Source of the DNA: Scalesia atractyloides
Lineage: Eukaryota > Streptophyta > Magnoliopsida > Asterales > Asteraceae
Assembly: GCA_947069175.1 (NCBI GenBank)
Contig: CAMTDV010000027.1
Location: forward strand, 37,461,369-37,525,368
Direction: 5' to 3'
DNA: 64,000 nucleotides
The position numbers were made by a program, and so were the translations under genes. Below the pieces are notes generated by a model that saw only the letters and a list, made by a program, of their open reading frames with translations, did no database searches and was not told where the DNA came from. Positions 33,781 through 45,548 of this stretch are shown here, in pieces. Positions within the stretch are counted from its first letter, which is position 1. Each line of letters opens with the position of its first letter.

Positions 33781-33930
33781 CCTATGTGCCATATCTTATG
33801 TCCATTAATGACATGCCTATGTGCCCATATCTTATGTCCATTAGTGACAGGCCTGTGTGCCATATCTTATGTCCAATTGTGACAGGCCTATGTGCCATAT
33901 TTGATGTCCTTTGTGACAAGCCTATGTGCT
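33781..33930 (+). repeat. About 35-bp tandem repeat, five units, element B leader
   Basis: Units begin CCTATGTGCC at about 33781, 33816, 33852, 33887 and 33921, each followed by ATATCTTATGTCC and GTGACA in most copies. Confidence 0.85.
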
Positions 33931-34198
33931 ATAAAATCATCAATTATGACAATGACAGTTATGACATTGCGATCCCCTATCTACTAATAAATGGACTATG
34001 TCCAGATTGTAATTTGCCTATGATGGTCTTATTAAGACCTAGGCCAAATATAGTTATATTAAGCCTAAGAGTTGTGATGTTATTCACACTAGTATAGGCA
34101 ATGAATTTTTCTTATATCAAATGTTTAAAAGCCGATATGGTTATTATACCATGGTTAAAAGAAATTTTATTTGGTATATAGAACCAAAGCTTTGAAGA

Positions 34199-35283
34199 AT
34201 GGCTAATTCTAATGAGGCACAAAGTAGTCATCGGAATGTCAACTCTAAGGACGCCGAAAATGTAGCCATAAATGATAATGATTTCCAAGCTCGCATTGAT
34301 GCGGCTGTGGAAAAGGCCATGGGTAAGGCCATCGAAAAGCTTAGAGAGCCGAGTGCTGCTCGCTCTAGACCTTTATCTATTCTACCATCTTCAGCTCAAA
34401 GGGAGAGTTCCGTTCACTCTTCAAATGCGAAGAGTGAACCAAAGAAAATAGATTTCGTTGAAAGGTCCTGTGCTATTAAAGATGGATGTACCTATAAGTA
34501 TTTCGTCTCCTAAAACCCCGAGACTTTAATGGGGAAAAAGGAGCGGTGGAAGCCCTAAAATGGCTAGATGAGATGGAAACAATTGTAGACATCAGCAACT
34601 GTGCTGATAAGGATGTGGTCAAGTATGTATCACAGTCCTTTAAGGGCGATACCCTAATCGGGTGGAAAGCCATGATCCAGTCAACAGGTAAAGTATGCCT
34701 GTATAATCTGGGATGGTCCAAATTTGTGGATCTTGTTAAGGAAACTTACTGCCCACCTCATGAGGTGGAGAAGTTAGAAACAGACTTCTTGTCTCTTTCG
34801 TCGGAAGTATGTTTCCGATTTCAATTCCCTATATAGGTTAGATTCCTATCTAATTACCCGGAACCCAAACGCATTGCGCGTTTTATTTATGGGTTAGCAC
34901 CCGGGATTAAGTGTATGGTAAAGGCTGCTCAGCCTAATACCTATAGGTTTGCTGTAGACCTATCTCTCTCTTACCCTTGATTTGGTGAGGCAAAAGTCAG
35001 TTAAGTCTGAAACTGACGGAAAAGGAAGATGGAAGATGACAACTCCCATAGATTTAACAAGAAAAATAAAGGGAGATTCGGATTCAACGGGAACCAAAGC
35101 AAGTCGACTGTAATGCCATTTTGCAAGACTTGCAACCGCAGACACTGGGGACAGTGTAATTCTGATTCACAAGCTAGACCTTGTGGTATTTGTAAAAGGA
35201 GAGGGCATAAGACCCTAGATTGTAAAGATCTTAAGGATGCCGTTTGCTACATCTGCAACAAAAAAAGGGCATATAAAGACTAA
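34199..35283 (+). pseudogene. gag: gag of element B, frameshifted
   Basis: The start at 34199 opens a 104-codon frame (MANSNEAQSSHRNVNS) that ends at 34511-34513. The gag core continues in another frame (EALKWLDEMETIVDI, FKGDTLIGWKAM, YCPPHEVEKLETDF, 34546-34836), then breaks again. The basic C-terminus with zinc knuckles reads at 35029-35283: CKTCNRRHWGQC, CGICKRRGHKTLDC, and a third that starts CYICNKK and is broken by a frameshift at about 35262, the other half (GHIKTNC) lying in the next frame. At least three breaks, so no functional nucleocapsid. Confidence 0.85.
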
Positions 35284-35871
35284 CTGCCCTAAGCTTCTTA
35301 AGAATAATAACGCAAAGCCTAGAGAGGCCAAGAAGGGGAATGCTTGTGCCTTTCAAATAACTGCAAGAGAGGCTGTTAATGACAACAATGTCATAACAGG
35401 TACATTCCTCATTAACAATATCCATGCTAGAGTTCTTTTCGATTCGGGTGCGGATAAATCATTTGTTGATCATAAGTTTAGTAAACTATTAAATTTGCCC
35501 ATAAGAACTCTAGATAAAATTTATGAGATAGAACTTGCCGATGGAACCTTAGAAACTGCTTCTTCTGTTCTTGATGGATGCTCTATATCCATTAAGAATC
35601 ATTCCATCCCTATCTCTCTTCTGCCAATGAAATTGGCGGGGTTCAATGTAGTCTTAGGCATGGATTGGTTGTCCGATACCAGGCCCGCATTGCCTGCGAT
35701 AAAAAGCTCATCGAAATTAAAACCCCATCTGGTGAAATGATCACCATACCCGAAGACTCACACTATGGATTGCCAGACAAGGTGTCATTATTTAAGGCAT
35801 CCAAGTGTTTGAGAAAAGGTTGTGTCATCTACATGGCACAAGCCACCATAAATGAACCTAAGCCTCCCTGA
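35237..35871 (+). pseudogene. Aspartic protease region of element B
   Basis: It continues from the broken zinc knuckle. The active-site motif LFDSGADKSFV is intact, followed by the flap-side region and GMDWLSDT. The frame is lost near 35690 and resumes in another frame (IEIKTPSGEMITIPEDS). In the family this protease cuts the gag-pol polyprotein. Confidence 0.85.
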
Positions 35872-37087
35872 AGAATTACCAGACCTACCTCCGGATAGGC
35901 AAGTGGAGTTTAGAATTGACATCATACCAGGATCAGCACCCGTAGCTAGAGCTCCATATAGACTAGCTCCAACCGAAATGAATGAGTTAAGAGTTCAATT
36001 GGATGAACTCTTGGAGAAAGGATTTATTCAACCTAGTTCCTCGCCTTGGGGAGCTCCAATCCTCTTCGTTAAGAAGAAAGACGGATGAATGCGAATGTGC
36101 ATCGACTACCGGGAGCTGAACAAGCTAACAGTTAAGAATATATATCCTCTGCCCGGGATCGATGATTTATTCGACCAACTTCAAGGGGCTAGTTACTTTT
36201 CTAAGATCGATTTGAGATCAGGATATCATCAACTGCAGGTTAGAAATGAAGATGTTCCTAAGACAGCCTTCAGGACCCGCTATGGTCATTTTGAGTTCTT
36301 AGTGATGCCTTTTGGGCTCACAAATGCACCAGCAGCATTCATGGATCTCATGAATAGAGTTTGCAAACCGTATTTGGAAAAATTTGTCATTGTCTTCATA
36401 GACGACATACTTATCTATTCCCGTAATCAAGCGGATCACGAGAAACATCTTCGGTGCATCCTAGAACTGCTAAGGCAAGAAAAGCTTTATGATAAATTCT
36501 CTAAGTGTGAATTTTGGCTTAGAGAGGTCCAATTTCTTGGACACATGGTAAGTGAGCAAGGTATCCAAGTGGATCCCGCCAAAATTGAGGCCATAATGAA
36601 TTGGGAAGTGCCCAAGACCCCATCAGAAATTAGTAGTTTCTTAGGATTGGCTGGATACTATAGGAGGTTTATTGAGAACTTTTCAAGGATAGCCACTCCT
36701 CTAACTACCTTGACCCGTAAGAATGTTAAGTATAATTGGGGTCCAAAGCAACAAGAATCTTTTGAGATTCTAAAACACAAGTTGAGCAACGCTCCTGTGT
36801 TATCTCTACCCGAGGGTATTGAGAACTTTGTTGTCTATTGTGATGCTTCGCACACCGGCATGGGTTGTGTGCTAATGCAAAACGGCAAAGTAATTGCCTA
36901 TGCATCACGACAACTAAAAGTGCATGAAAGGAATTACACCACCCACGATTTGGAGTTGGGTGCCGTTGTATTTGCACTAAAACTATGGAGACATTACTTG
37001 TATGGCACAAAGTGTGTTATATACACTGACCATAAAAGTCTCCAGCATCTGTTCAATCAAAAAGAATTGAACATGCGACAACGCTGA
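35852..37087 (+). pseudogene. Reverse transcriptase and RNase H of element B
   Basis: The N-terminal approach PYRLAPTEMNELRVQL..SSPWGAPILFVKKKDG is ended by TGA at 36086-36088. The next frame carries MCIDYRELNKLTVKN, the catalytic IDLRSGYHQL block, FGLTNAPAAFMDLMN, and the FIDDILIYS active site (Asp pair intact). RNase H follows (VVYCDASHTGMGCVLM, YTDHKSLQHLF), ended by TGA at 37085-37087. The motifs and order are those of the Tekay/Del chromovirus clade. With two premature stops it is not translated as a unit. Confidence 0.92.
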
Positions 37088-37090
37088 TGG

Positions 37091-38634
37091 ATGGAAACAC
37101 TTAATGACTACGATTGCGAGATTCGCTACCATCCAGGCAAGGCAAATGTAGTTGCCGACGCCTTAAGTCGCAAAGAAAGAGTTAAACCTATTAGGATTAA
37201 CACCAAGAGAATTGAGCTCAGAAATAGCTTAAGTGAAAAGCTATTAGATGCACAAAAACAAGCCCTATTAAAGGCTAATATTCCTAATGAGGGATTAGGC
37301 GGAACTGTTGATCAATTAACGCCTGGAAAGGACAGAATCATTAAATTTAATGATAGAATTTGGGTTCTGATCTTTGGAGGACTTAGAGATCTAATCCTCC
37401 AAGAAGCACATAATTCAAGATACTGTGTTCACCCGGGTGGTGACAAGATGTATCAAGATTTGAAGAAGAATTATTGGTGGATGGGTTTGAAGAAATCCAA
37501 AGCCACTTATGTAGCTAAGTGTTTGACGTGTTCGCAAGTTAAAGCCGAACATCAAACACCGTCAGGACTTCTACAACAGCTTGAGATTCCCACTTGGAAA
37601 TGGGAAATGGTAACTATGGATTTGATTACCAAGTTATCTAAGACCAAATGTGGTAATGACACTATTTGGGTCGTTGTAGACAGACTCATTTCTTGCCAAT
37701 AAAGGAAACGTAAAATTAAGATAAATTGGCTAAGTTGTATGTGGACAAGATTGTGTCCCTACACGGTGTGCCGGTATCTATTGTATCTGACAGAGATACT
37801 AGAAACACATCTCACTTTTGGAAAAGTTTCCAACAATCATTAGGCACACGATTAAATTTCAGTACGGCTTACCATCCACAGACTGATGGTCAAAGTGAGC
37901 GTACTATCCAGACACTGGAAGACATGCTTAGGGAATGTGTGATTGATTTAGGTGGAAGTTGGGATGACCACTTACCCCTAATAGAATTCTCCTACAATAA
38001 CAATTATCATACTAGCATCAAGGCTGCTCCTTTTGAGGCCTTGTATGGGAGAAAATGTAGAACGCCCGTGTGTTAGGCAGTAGTTGGGGAAGCCCAACTA
38101 TCAGGACCTGAGATTATCCTGGAGACCACGGAAAAGATTGTGCAAATCCATGATCGTCTCAAAGCTGCCATAGGCAGAAGAGCTATGCTGACAAGAGGCG
38201 TAAACCTCTTAAGTTCCAAGTAGGGGACAAAGTCATGTTGAAAGTATCACCCTAGAAGGGTGTGATGCGTTTTTGAAAGAAGGGCAAATTGAGCCCAAGA
38301 TATATAGGACCATTCGAGATAATCGAATGTGTCGGCACTGTAGCTTATAAGCTCAGGTTGCCAGAGGAGCTTAGTGGAATTCATGATGTATTCCACATAT
38401 CTAATCTTAAGAAATGTCTAGCCGATGAGTAGCTAGCAATGTCGCACGAAGATGTACAAATTGATGAAAACCTGAGGTTCATTGAGAAACCAATTTCGAT
38501 CGAGGATTGACAGGTTAGAAGCTCCGCAGAAAGTTGATACCTATAGTAAAGGTTAAATGGGATGCCCTTAGAGGTTCCGAGTATACATGGGAGGTTGAGT
38601 CCACTATGCGACAAAAGTACCCCCATCTTTTTGA
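37091..38634 (+). pseudogene. Integrase and chromodomain tail of element B
   Basis: It starts in the connection domain (EIRYHPGKANVVADALSRK) and has the HHCC zinc-binding region (H..CVHPGGDKMY..CLTCSQVKAEH). The DDE core is split: MDLITKLSKTK.. at about 37615, then after stops and a shift SDRDTRN..YHPQTDGQSERTIQTLEDM (37726-38076, ended by TAG). Beyond that, pieces remain in several frames: KFQVGDKVMLKVSP, IHDVFHISNLKKCL, and a chromodomain end EYTWEVE..MRQKYPHLF at about 38580-38634. Chromodomains of this clade target integration to heterochromatin. Four or more breaks. Confidence 0.9.
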
Positions 38635-38638
38635 ATAA

Positions 38639-38674
38639 AATCTCGAGGTCGAGATTTCTTTTAAGGGGTGAGGA
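38639..38674 (+). other. Polypurine tract and PPT-proximal motif of element B
   Basis: AATCTCGAGGTCGAGATTTC (38639-38658) then TTTTAAGGGGTGAGGA directly before the LTR at 38675. Confidence 0.85.
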
Positions 38675-41600
38675 TGTAACACCCTGTAAAAATCGTGTCC
38701 AATAATATAGTGACACATGTTGTATTTTTAATATAGTCAATTAAAGACTAATATGGACTAAAAGTAACAACATGCTCAAACTGAGCCTCTGAATGACTTT
38801 CTGATGTCAACATGCATAAACCTAGCCTCTGAACAACCATTAGTGTCGTTATGCATAAAACGTAGCCTTTGAACGACCATTAGTGTCGTTTTGCTTAAAC
38901 TCGGCCTCTGTGTGACCGTTGTGTCAACATGCCTAGCCTCTGATTGACATCGGAGTCAACATGCTTATACTGAGCCTCTTAGTGATCCTTTACGTAGTCC
39001 TAACTCTCATATGTCCTGTTTGTTGGACGAGAGTGATTAAATCCAATAATATATGAAAGTTGGATAATGGAGGGATTAAAAGTGTCAATATGTTAATTTA
39101 TACCTCTGAGTGACCTTTTAACGAACCGAGAGCTTGACAATGTCCGGGCATAAGCCCGGGTATGCCAAGTATTGGCTACGGAGGGCTAAAAGTGCCAAAA
39201 AAGTGTTTAAAAAGGTTTTTAGAAACTTTAATAATTAAGGGGCTAAAAGTGACAAAGTTTGAAAGTAACCATGGGGTGGTCGCGGGCCGCGAGAGACATG
39301 CCCTGTGGCTCTCGCGGGGCACGAGAACAGGTCTGCTGCAGAAAGTTTTGGCTTGGCCTCCAAAGAAACCTCCAAAACCATTAAATCGAAACCATGGCTT
39401 TCCAAACTGCGCCACGTTTTGGGACACTTGTAAGCTTCCTCTTACACCCCTAAACACCTGGCTTCACCTCCTTTGAGTTCTCCAACTATAAATAGGTGAT
39501 CAAGTTCACCATTTGAACATGCACCTTTCTTATTCACACTCTTCTCCCTCCTCTAGAAATTCCTAACTGAAAGGAGCATCCAACATAGTTCTTTTGCACC
39601 CTAGGAATCACTGGTAAGTGTTCTTTCTTTGTGCATTTTCGTTTATAGGCTTTTATAGCCAAAAGTCAAGCGTTTTTTAGAGAACTCTTTGATTTTCGGT
39701 TAAGACCATTATGGTCCAACCATTGTTCGAAATGAACATGGCTAAGTGATCGTAATAAGGTAGGTGTTAGACCCTATAAAGGGCACCTCCTGAAGATCAC
39801 GTTTGCTAGACTAATTGACGGGTCAAAGTTATGAAAATAAAAAGTCAAACATGCCATTTTTCGGAAAAATCATAAATTAATCTTATATATGTTATGAAAC
39901 CTGTTTTGACACTTAAACAAGTTGGTAATAATTATTAGAACATGTAAGAACATGTTCGGCTCGTCAATTTCAGTTAGGGTCGGTTCGCAATCGAAAGTCG
40001 TTAAGTTTGACTTCTGCTTTGACTTTCGATTCTGACCCGATTTAGATTAGTTACCTACTGATCTAAAGTTGCATTATGATCGTAATATAATGTAGCATAA
40101 CCCTCTGAGGTTATATTACATGATCATAATCAGAATCCAAGTTTATGCGCAAGTTCCGCAATTATGCCATTTTTTGACTAAAATGCCCCTTTTTGCATGA
40201 AACAAGGTTTTAAATAATAATGAACTTGAAAATGAGTTTCCTACTGATGTAATATTATAAGTAGGATTATTTGGGATGTTAAACCAAGTTATAAACTGAG
40301 TTTTCAAGCAGGTCCTTAAATTATGTCGATAAATGACGATTTTAGCCCCTGTGGCTTATAAAATGGTTGTAATCAAATCTTTTCAAGGTAAATCAATTAC
40401 CTACTGATATGTTATATTAAGTAACACATTTAAGACATTTTAATCTGACCCTAATGTCAGTTTTCATTAAACATCGTATAAAACGTCATTTTACGACATA
40501 AGCGCCGTTTTGGCGCATAGTATGGTTTTAAATCATATTAATGGACCAAGACTTGTTACCTATTGATTTTAAAACTTATTTTAAACATATTTATATTAGT
40601 TACATATTATAAACTCAGAATCCCAAATAATTTACAAACTTTGTGTAAAATGACCATTCGGTGCATATTTTGGTCATAAAAGATAATTTACACATATAAT
40701 TGATATCCTACTGATACTATATCATAAATAAATTATTTTTCCAGAATACTCATGATCATAAACTTAAAATATATTCAAGTTCCTTTTATACGACATATAA
40801 TTACCGATATGCCCTTATAAGGCATAGTTCCATTTTAAAACCTTAACGAGCATACAAGTTGATATCCTAATGATATCTTAACTTATTAAAAGTATAATGG
40901 CATATAGAACTTGTCCATGACTTATCCGGTTACCCATTATCGCTTATAAGCATACGGTGATTATACGTAACTAGTTTATGGAAATTAACCGAAACGGGTT
41001 TAACCTTGTCATTTAAACTTCAAAATCTAGAAAGTTAATTGTTTACCGATTTTATGCAAGTCAAAGTACTTGTCGGGTTTAAACTACATTATATCCGATC
41101 ATCGTTTAATCAAGCGTTATACGTAATGATCATATACACTATTCGGTTTATAAGACCGTTAGTATTTAATTGGCTAGTTTATGCCATAATCCAGACTAGA
41201 GCCTTCCCGGTAAATGCTATCTGCACTTGGTACTTTTGTATACGGCCGAGTTATTTAAAATAAAAGAAGAAGTATAGCTCAGGTAAATACTCTCGACTTA
41301 TTTTCCTTATACGGGCTTGGGATATGGTAAATTATTACCGCTTGTTCCGAAATGGGGTCAATCGAATTCCCGCTTGTGGCTAGTAAACCCACATATTCTG
41401 TTTTAATCAGTTTTGTTTGATAACTTAAACGTCTGGGGTTAAATTACCGTGTCCTGGATATCCTCAGCTTAATACAATAACTACTGGCTATGACCTTAGC
41501 GTAGGGTGTAGGCATACACCTGATAGACGCTCATATGCAATATTCCCAAGACGTTGGGGATGACTCCTTCGTGGGTCCTGAGTGGTGTGTATTTAATCAT

Positions 41601-42103
41601 GTCTCGGTTTCTGTACTGGGCCCTGTATGTATTGACAAACATGTGAATCTGATACAAGGTTGCAAGGTCAACTTTCCCAAGTTAACAAAAGATTTTGTGC
41701 CGTATTGCACTTAAAAAAACCATTTTAAAGTTTTCTAAATGAGTCAGTTAGGTGTATTTACCAGCGTAAGCTGACGTATCGTCCAAAGACTAATCTGCAG
41801 GTACAATATGAAATAGGCCGGAAGTTGCTCGGTAGTGAATAAGAGGATCTTTCAAATCCTTCGATCTGCCCTAAAGTCTGTTTTATATTATTTCTTGTAC
41901 ATTTTAATGATCCGCCTGTGGATCTTCTATTACGAGCCTGTATATTATTTTATTTTGAACATATGGTTTGTAATAGTAATTTTACTCCAAGACTTCCGCT
42001 GTGCTATGTATAATTGACAATGATGTTATCAACTTACATCACGATACTCCCCACCTGGGCCCACCGGTGTATGGTTTTTGGGTTGGAAATCTGGGGTGTG
42101 ACA
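38675..42103 (+). repeat. Element B 3' LTR
   Basis: 3429 bp, paired with 10193-13600. TATAAATA at 39487-39494. It retains about 36 bases lost from the 5' copy. Confidence 0.92.
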
Positions 42104-42321
42104 GGTCATGACGAACTTAGTAGGGACGTCGTAGAAACACATCTAGAATGTTAGGATTTATGTTGTTGAACTTATTGTATTTTACTTCCGTTTTTCAATT
42201 GACAATCTTGTTATGAAATGAAATTGGTTTGATATAAATATTGTCGCAAATAGTGTCATGATGCCTTGAGCAATCTATTTCGTCTCACTCCGATGTTTCC
42301 GCCATTGGTTGGGGTGTGATA
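42104..42321 (+). repeat. Element A 5' LTR, distal part
   Basis: It resumes A's LTR after B (TCATGACGAACTTAG matches 47311 on) and ends GGTGTGATA, a mutated GGTGTGACA. It matches 51277-51455 in the 3' LTR. Confidence 0.88.
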
Positions 42322-42324
42322 GAT

Positions 42325-42336
42325 TGGTATCAGAGC
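42325..42336 (+). other. Primer-binding site of element A
   Basis: TGGTATCAGAGC, three bases after the LTR end at 42321. Confidence 0.9.
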
Positions 42337-45300
42337 CATAACTATAGGGAATTATGTAGAATTTCCATGTTACGCCTAGTCTATAGTTTAAGTGACCAAA
42401 CATGACCATCCTTGATTCATATTTAAAATGCTAATTCTACCTACCTTGCTTCTTCCTATTTCTTTTAGTCTTAATATATGCAATATGTCTTTCCTAAGAC
42501 ATCTACACAATATACACGCTTGAAGACACTCATACTACAAACGAGACGATCTCACCAATATAGTGGTGAAACCCGCACTTTGGTGATCACTCTGAATTGG
42601 CGTATTCGATTTTTCATGAAATTACGACATTAAGTTAGGAGTGATATCCATACCTTGATGGAAAATTTCCATTTCATACTCTAGTGGACCTTTACCAACG
42701 AGTCGCAATTCGCTCCTCGTTTGGCAAGTACCAACCACACTTAGGGTACGATGCTGCCAAGTTAGGGGTGAAACCTGCACCTTGTCAACTAGTCCCACTC
42801 CTCGATTTTTTATCTCACCAAAGTTTCAATTTTTCAATCAATTAGATACGTGTAGAAACTGGAAGGGTAAAATGCCGTTAATCGCTTCTCGATGAGAGCA
42901 TTTTACCTATAGGCCAAAGCACGTTCCTCTAATTTGAAAGGATCTTCGATTCACTTTGGAATAGTCGACTTTTCTCAAACCAAAGCACTCCAATATTTTA
43001 CTAAACCTATCTTTTATGATATCTCAATTTTTATGTGTTTTAATACTTGTTATCTCGTGCATTTCGAACCCGATGCACAATTCGCACATCTTTCACAGTA
43101 AAAAACAATAGTAATTCTCGCAAACCAACTAATTTATACTCCTTACGCAATCATACGTGTTTATACTATTGAATACTTGTTATGCTTATGTCACCTATGT
43201 GAACTCATATGCGTTATACAATACTTACATGCTCAAACGTAACTTTCAAAATCACGTCACGATAAAGCCTCACCCTTTCCCCTATTGTCGACCACTTTCA
43301 TGACAACTAATCGATTTAGATTTATACCTAAACCTTTTATCATTAAGTGAATTTCCCCACTTATGCATGAATCTCAACCTTTACTATTTTATCCAAACGA
43401 TTTCTCACCCTACCACTTATTTACGTAAATCACATACACGAAACCCTTAATGATACTTTAAACGGTTCTTTCACAATTTTCAAAAACTTTATGAAATGCT
43501 ACCTATCAAATTAGTCGGTCAAACGAAGCTCTTGCCCTCAATTTTCATAAGTTGTCCAAAACACACTCACTTTATACTTCCATTCTAAAGACATTTTATT
43601 TCCAACAAGAAACCAGCGAAAACTTTCTCTCACATACGTATAAGTACTTGCTAAAATACTTTTCAAAAATTCAAGTTTTACATGAAAATTTTCGAAACAC
43701 AACTTTCCTTGCATCAATATAAATATATATAAAAATAAAGCAAGATCACTATTTTACAACCTTTTCAAAAATCGCTAATACGCAAATCTAAATCTGAACC
43801 CATGGGCAAGAAAATTTCATCAGGATAACCTACAACGTATGCGAATACAGAATTTTAAAACAAAAGTAGCATTTCTTTTTACAAACCACATCTTACATAA
43901 AAAGAATTAATACTTTTCTTAATATTCACCCGACATTCACAATTTTGGTCCTTCATTCCGACAAACCCGACCTATTTTTTCCGACAAATTCAATGTTTTG
44001 ACTCAAACAACCATACACATGCATATCATCATACACGATTCAATTTAAGCAGTCAATATTACATAGCAAACCTACACGTATCATCATTACTTTTTTTTAT
44101 TTATACACTCAAACTATATACTAGACTTATGTGTGCTTAACGCCATGTAAATTTCAACTTATACGTTCTATACTACATGCTAATTTTATGCGTATTTGTC
44201 ATCAATAATACACAAAACTCATACAATCGCACTACTTGGTAGTCATACCTGAAATCTAAGAGTAGGCATGACCCGAGTGGTTTCGCCTATATTCGACACA
44301 CTTGTGCATACATACAATCATGCTTACATGCTTAATTTTTATAGGCTATCTTACACACCTTTTGCTTGTAATACTAAATGTAACCTGAGCCGTACACTAC
44401 TAGTACAAACTATGCGGATCATGCACAAACCAAAATAATCACGGGTGCACACGAGATTATATTGGTAGGCGCATGAAAACCATAGTGGGTTCTAGTGTGT
44501 ATCGTAACACGGAACGTAACATGACACCAGACGTAACATGGTGTGAACATAGTGGATATGCCACTGGTACTTCCTATATATAAGTGTCCCTACCATGCTA
44601 CCAGACTTTCGTAAAACATACCATGAGAAATTCAGTGATTTCCGGGACCTTGATAAATACATTTGATTCATAACAAACTTTGGTGACCCCACTTCGAAAT
44701 GATTAATACTCGATTATCTATGACAAAGCTTCATTCTCAAAATCGTTAGCTTTAACCGCTACAACTATCACTAGCATCTCTCAACATTCCATGTTCGCAT
44801 TTATCCGATAATCATACCATTTTTACCCCTCGGATACACCTACCGCGTTCAATACCATACTACGATATTCCTAATTCTTCCCTTAACCCTTCAACCAAAC
44901 TTTATTTAGTGAATCAGCCTAAACTTTCAACCCATTTTTGTAAACGTCCCCACCGGCTCAATCTTGTCAAAATGTTCCTTTTTTTAACTTTCTTTCACTC
45001 TTATCTACACGCAAGTTTTAACTAGTCGGTCAATTACCGCCAAAACCTTTTATAAATCGTAAATATATACCATCCTAGCTCTCTCCAATAAAATTTTTTC
45101 TACAACAAGTGATTTTCTAATACGCCTTAGAACTGACAAAACTTTTCTTATAGCTTTCGGTGCGTACCGCTCATTTTAATCAAAATACATCCTTAGTCAT
45201 ACTAAAACCTTCCTCTTAGGTTGCACTCTTTTAAAATATTCCTTCCAATGAGTTGTCCAAACCAGTCAAACTCACTTGCTTACACACACATACACGTTTT

Positions 45301-45512
45301 ACTTATCCTTATACACATTTACAATTGGTGTCTCAAAAACACCTTAGTCAAACAAATTACTTTCACGAACCTACCATTTTTATCCTTCAAGATTTCAATA
45401 CATATTGACACACTTATACATGAACTCCGCAAAAACTTTCAACTTCAAAATCTTGATTTTGGCCAAACATTTTCACCAAAATGACATCTTTTCCAAAGTC
45501 TTCCTCTTGAAT
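42337..45512 (+). other. Element A interior, non-coding
   Basis: 3.2 kb without a recognisable frame. The first part is homologous to element D (63213-64000). It includes recurring phrases such as GT(T/G)AGGGGTGAAACC..GCACCTTGTC and GTTAGGAGTGA, and a block of short CAC/TACAC-rich sequence later. The lack of gag and pol fits a large retrotransposon derivative. Confidence 0.7.
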
Positions 45513-45548
45513 AAATTTCGGGATGAAATTTCCTAAAGGAGGGGAGAC
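45513..45548 (+). other. Polypurine tract and PPT-proximal motif of element A
   Basis: AAATTTCGGGATGAAATTTC (45513-45532) followed by CTAAAGGAGGGGAGAC and the LTR. The motif is the same 20 bases as in F. Confidence 0.85.

Larger units (their letters stand above)
10193..42103 (+). mobile_element. LTR retrotransposon B: Tekay/Del-type chromovirus, degenerate
   Basis: It starts TGTAACACCC at 10193 and ends GGTGTGACA at 42103, inside A's 5' LTR. The A sequence on both sides rejoins to match the intact counterpart at 47300-47330. The order is LTR (3.4 kb), primer site, an extra Pro/His-rich ORF, tandem repeats, gag, protease, RT, RNase H, integrase and a chromodomain tail, then LTR. E interrupts it at 15657-33632. 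Over the first 165 LTR bases I count about 10 differences (about 94% identity). The target duplication is not clean: GTTGA on the left, only GG before the host sequence on the right. Confidence 0.9.

Noticed and set aside
35665..35740. Overlapping protease-end frames as separate genes
   Set aside because: They are pieces of one gag-pol frame separated by a frameshift.
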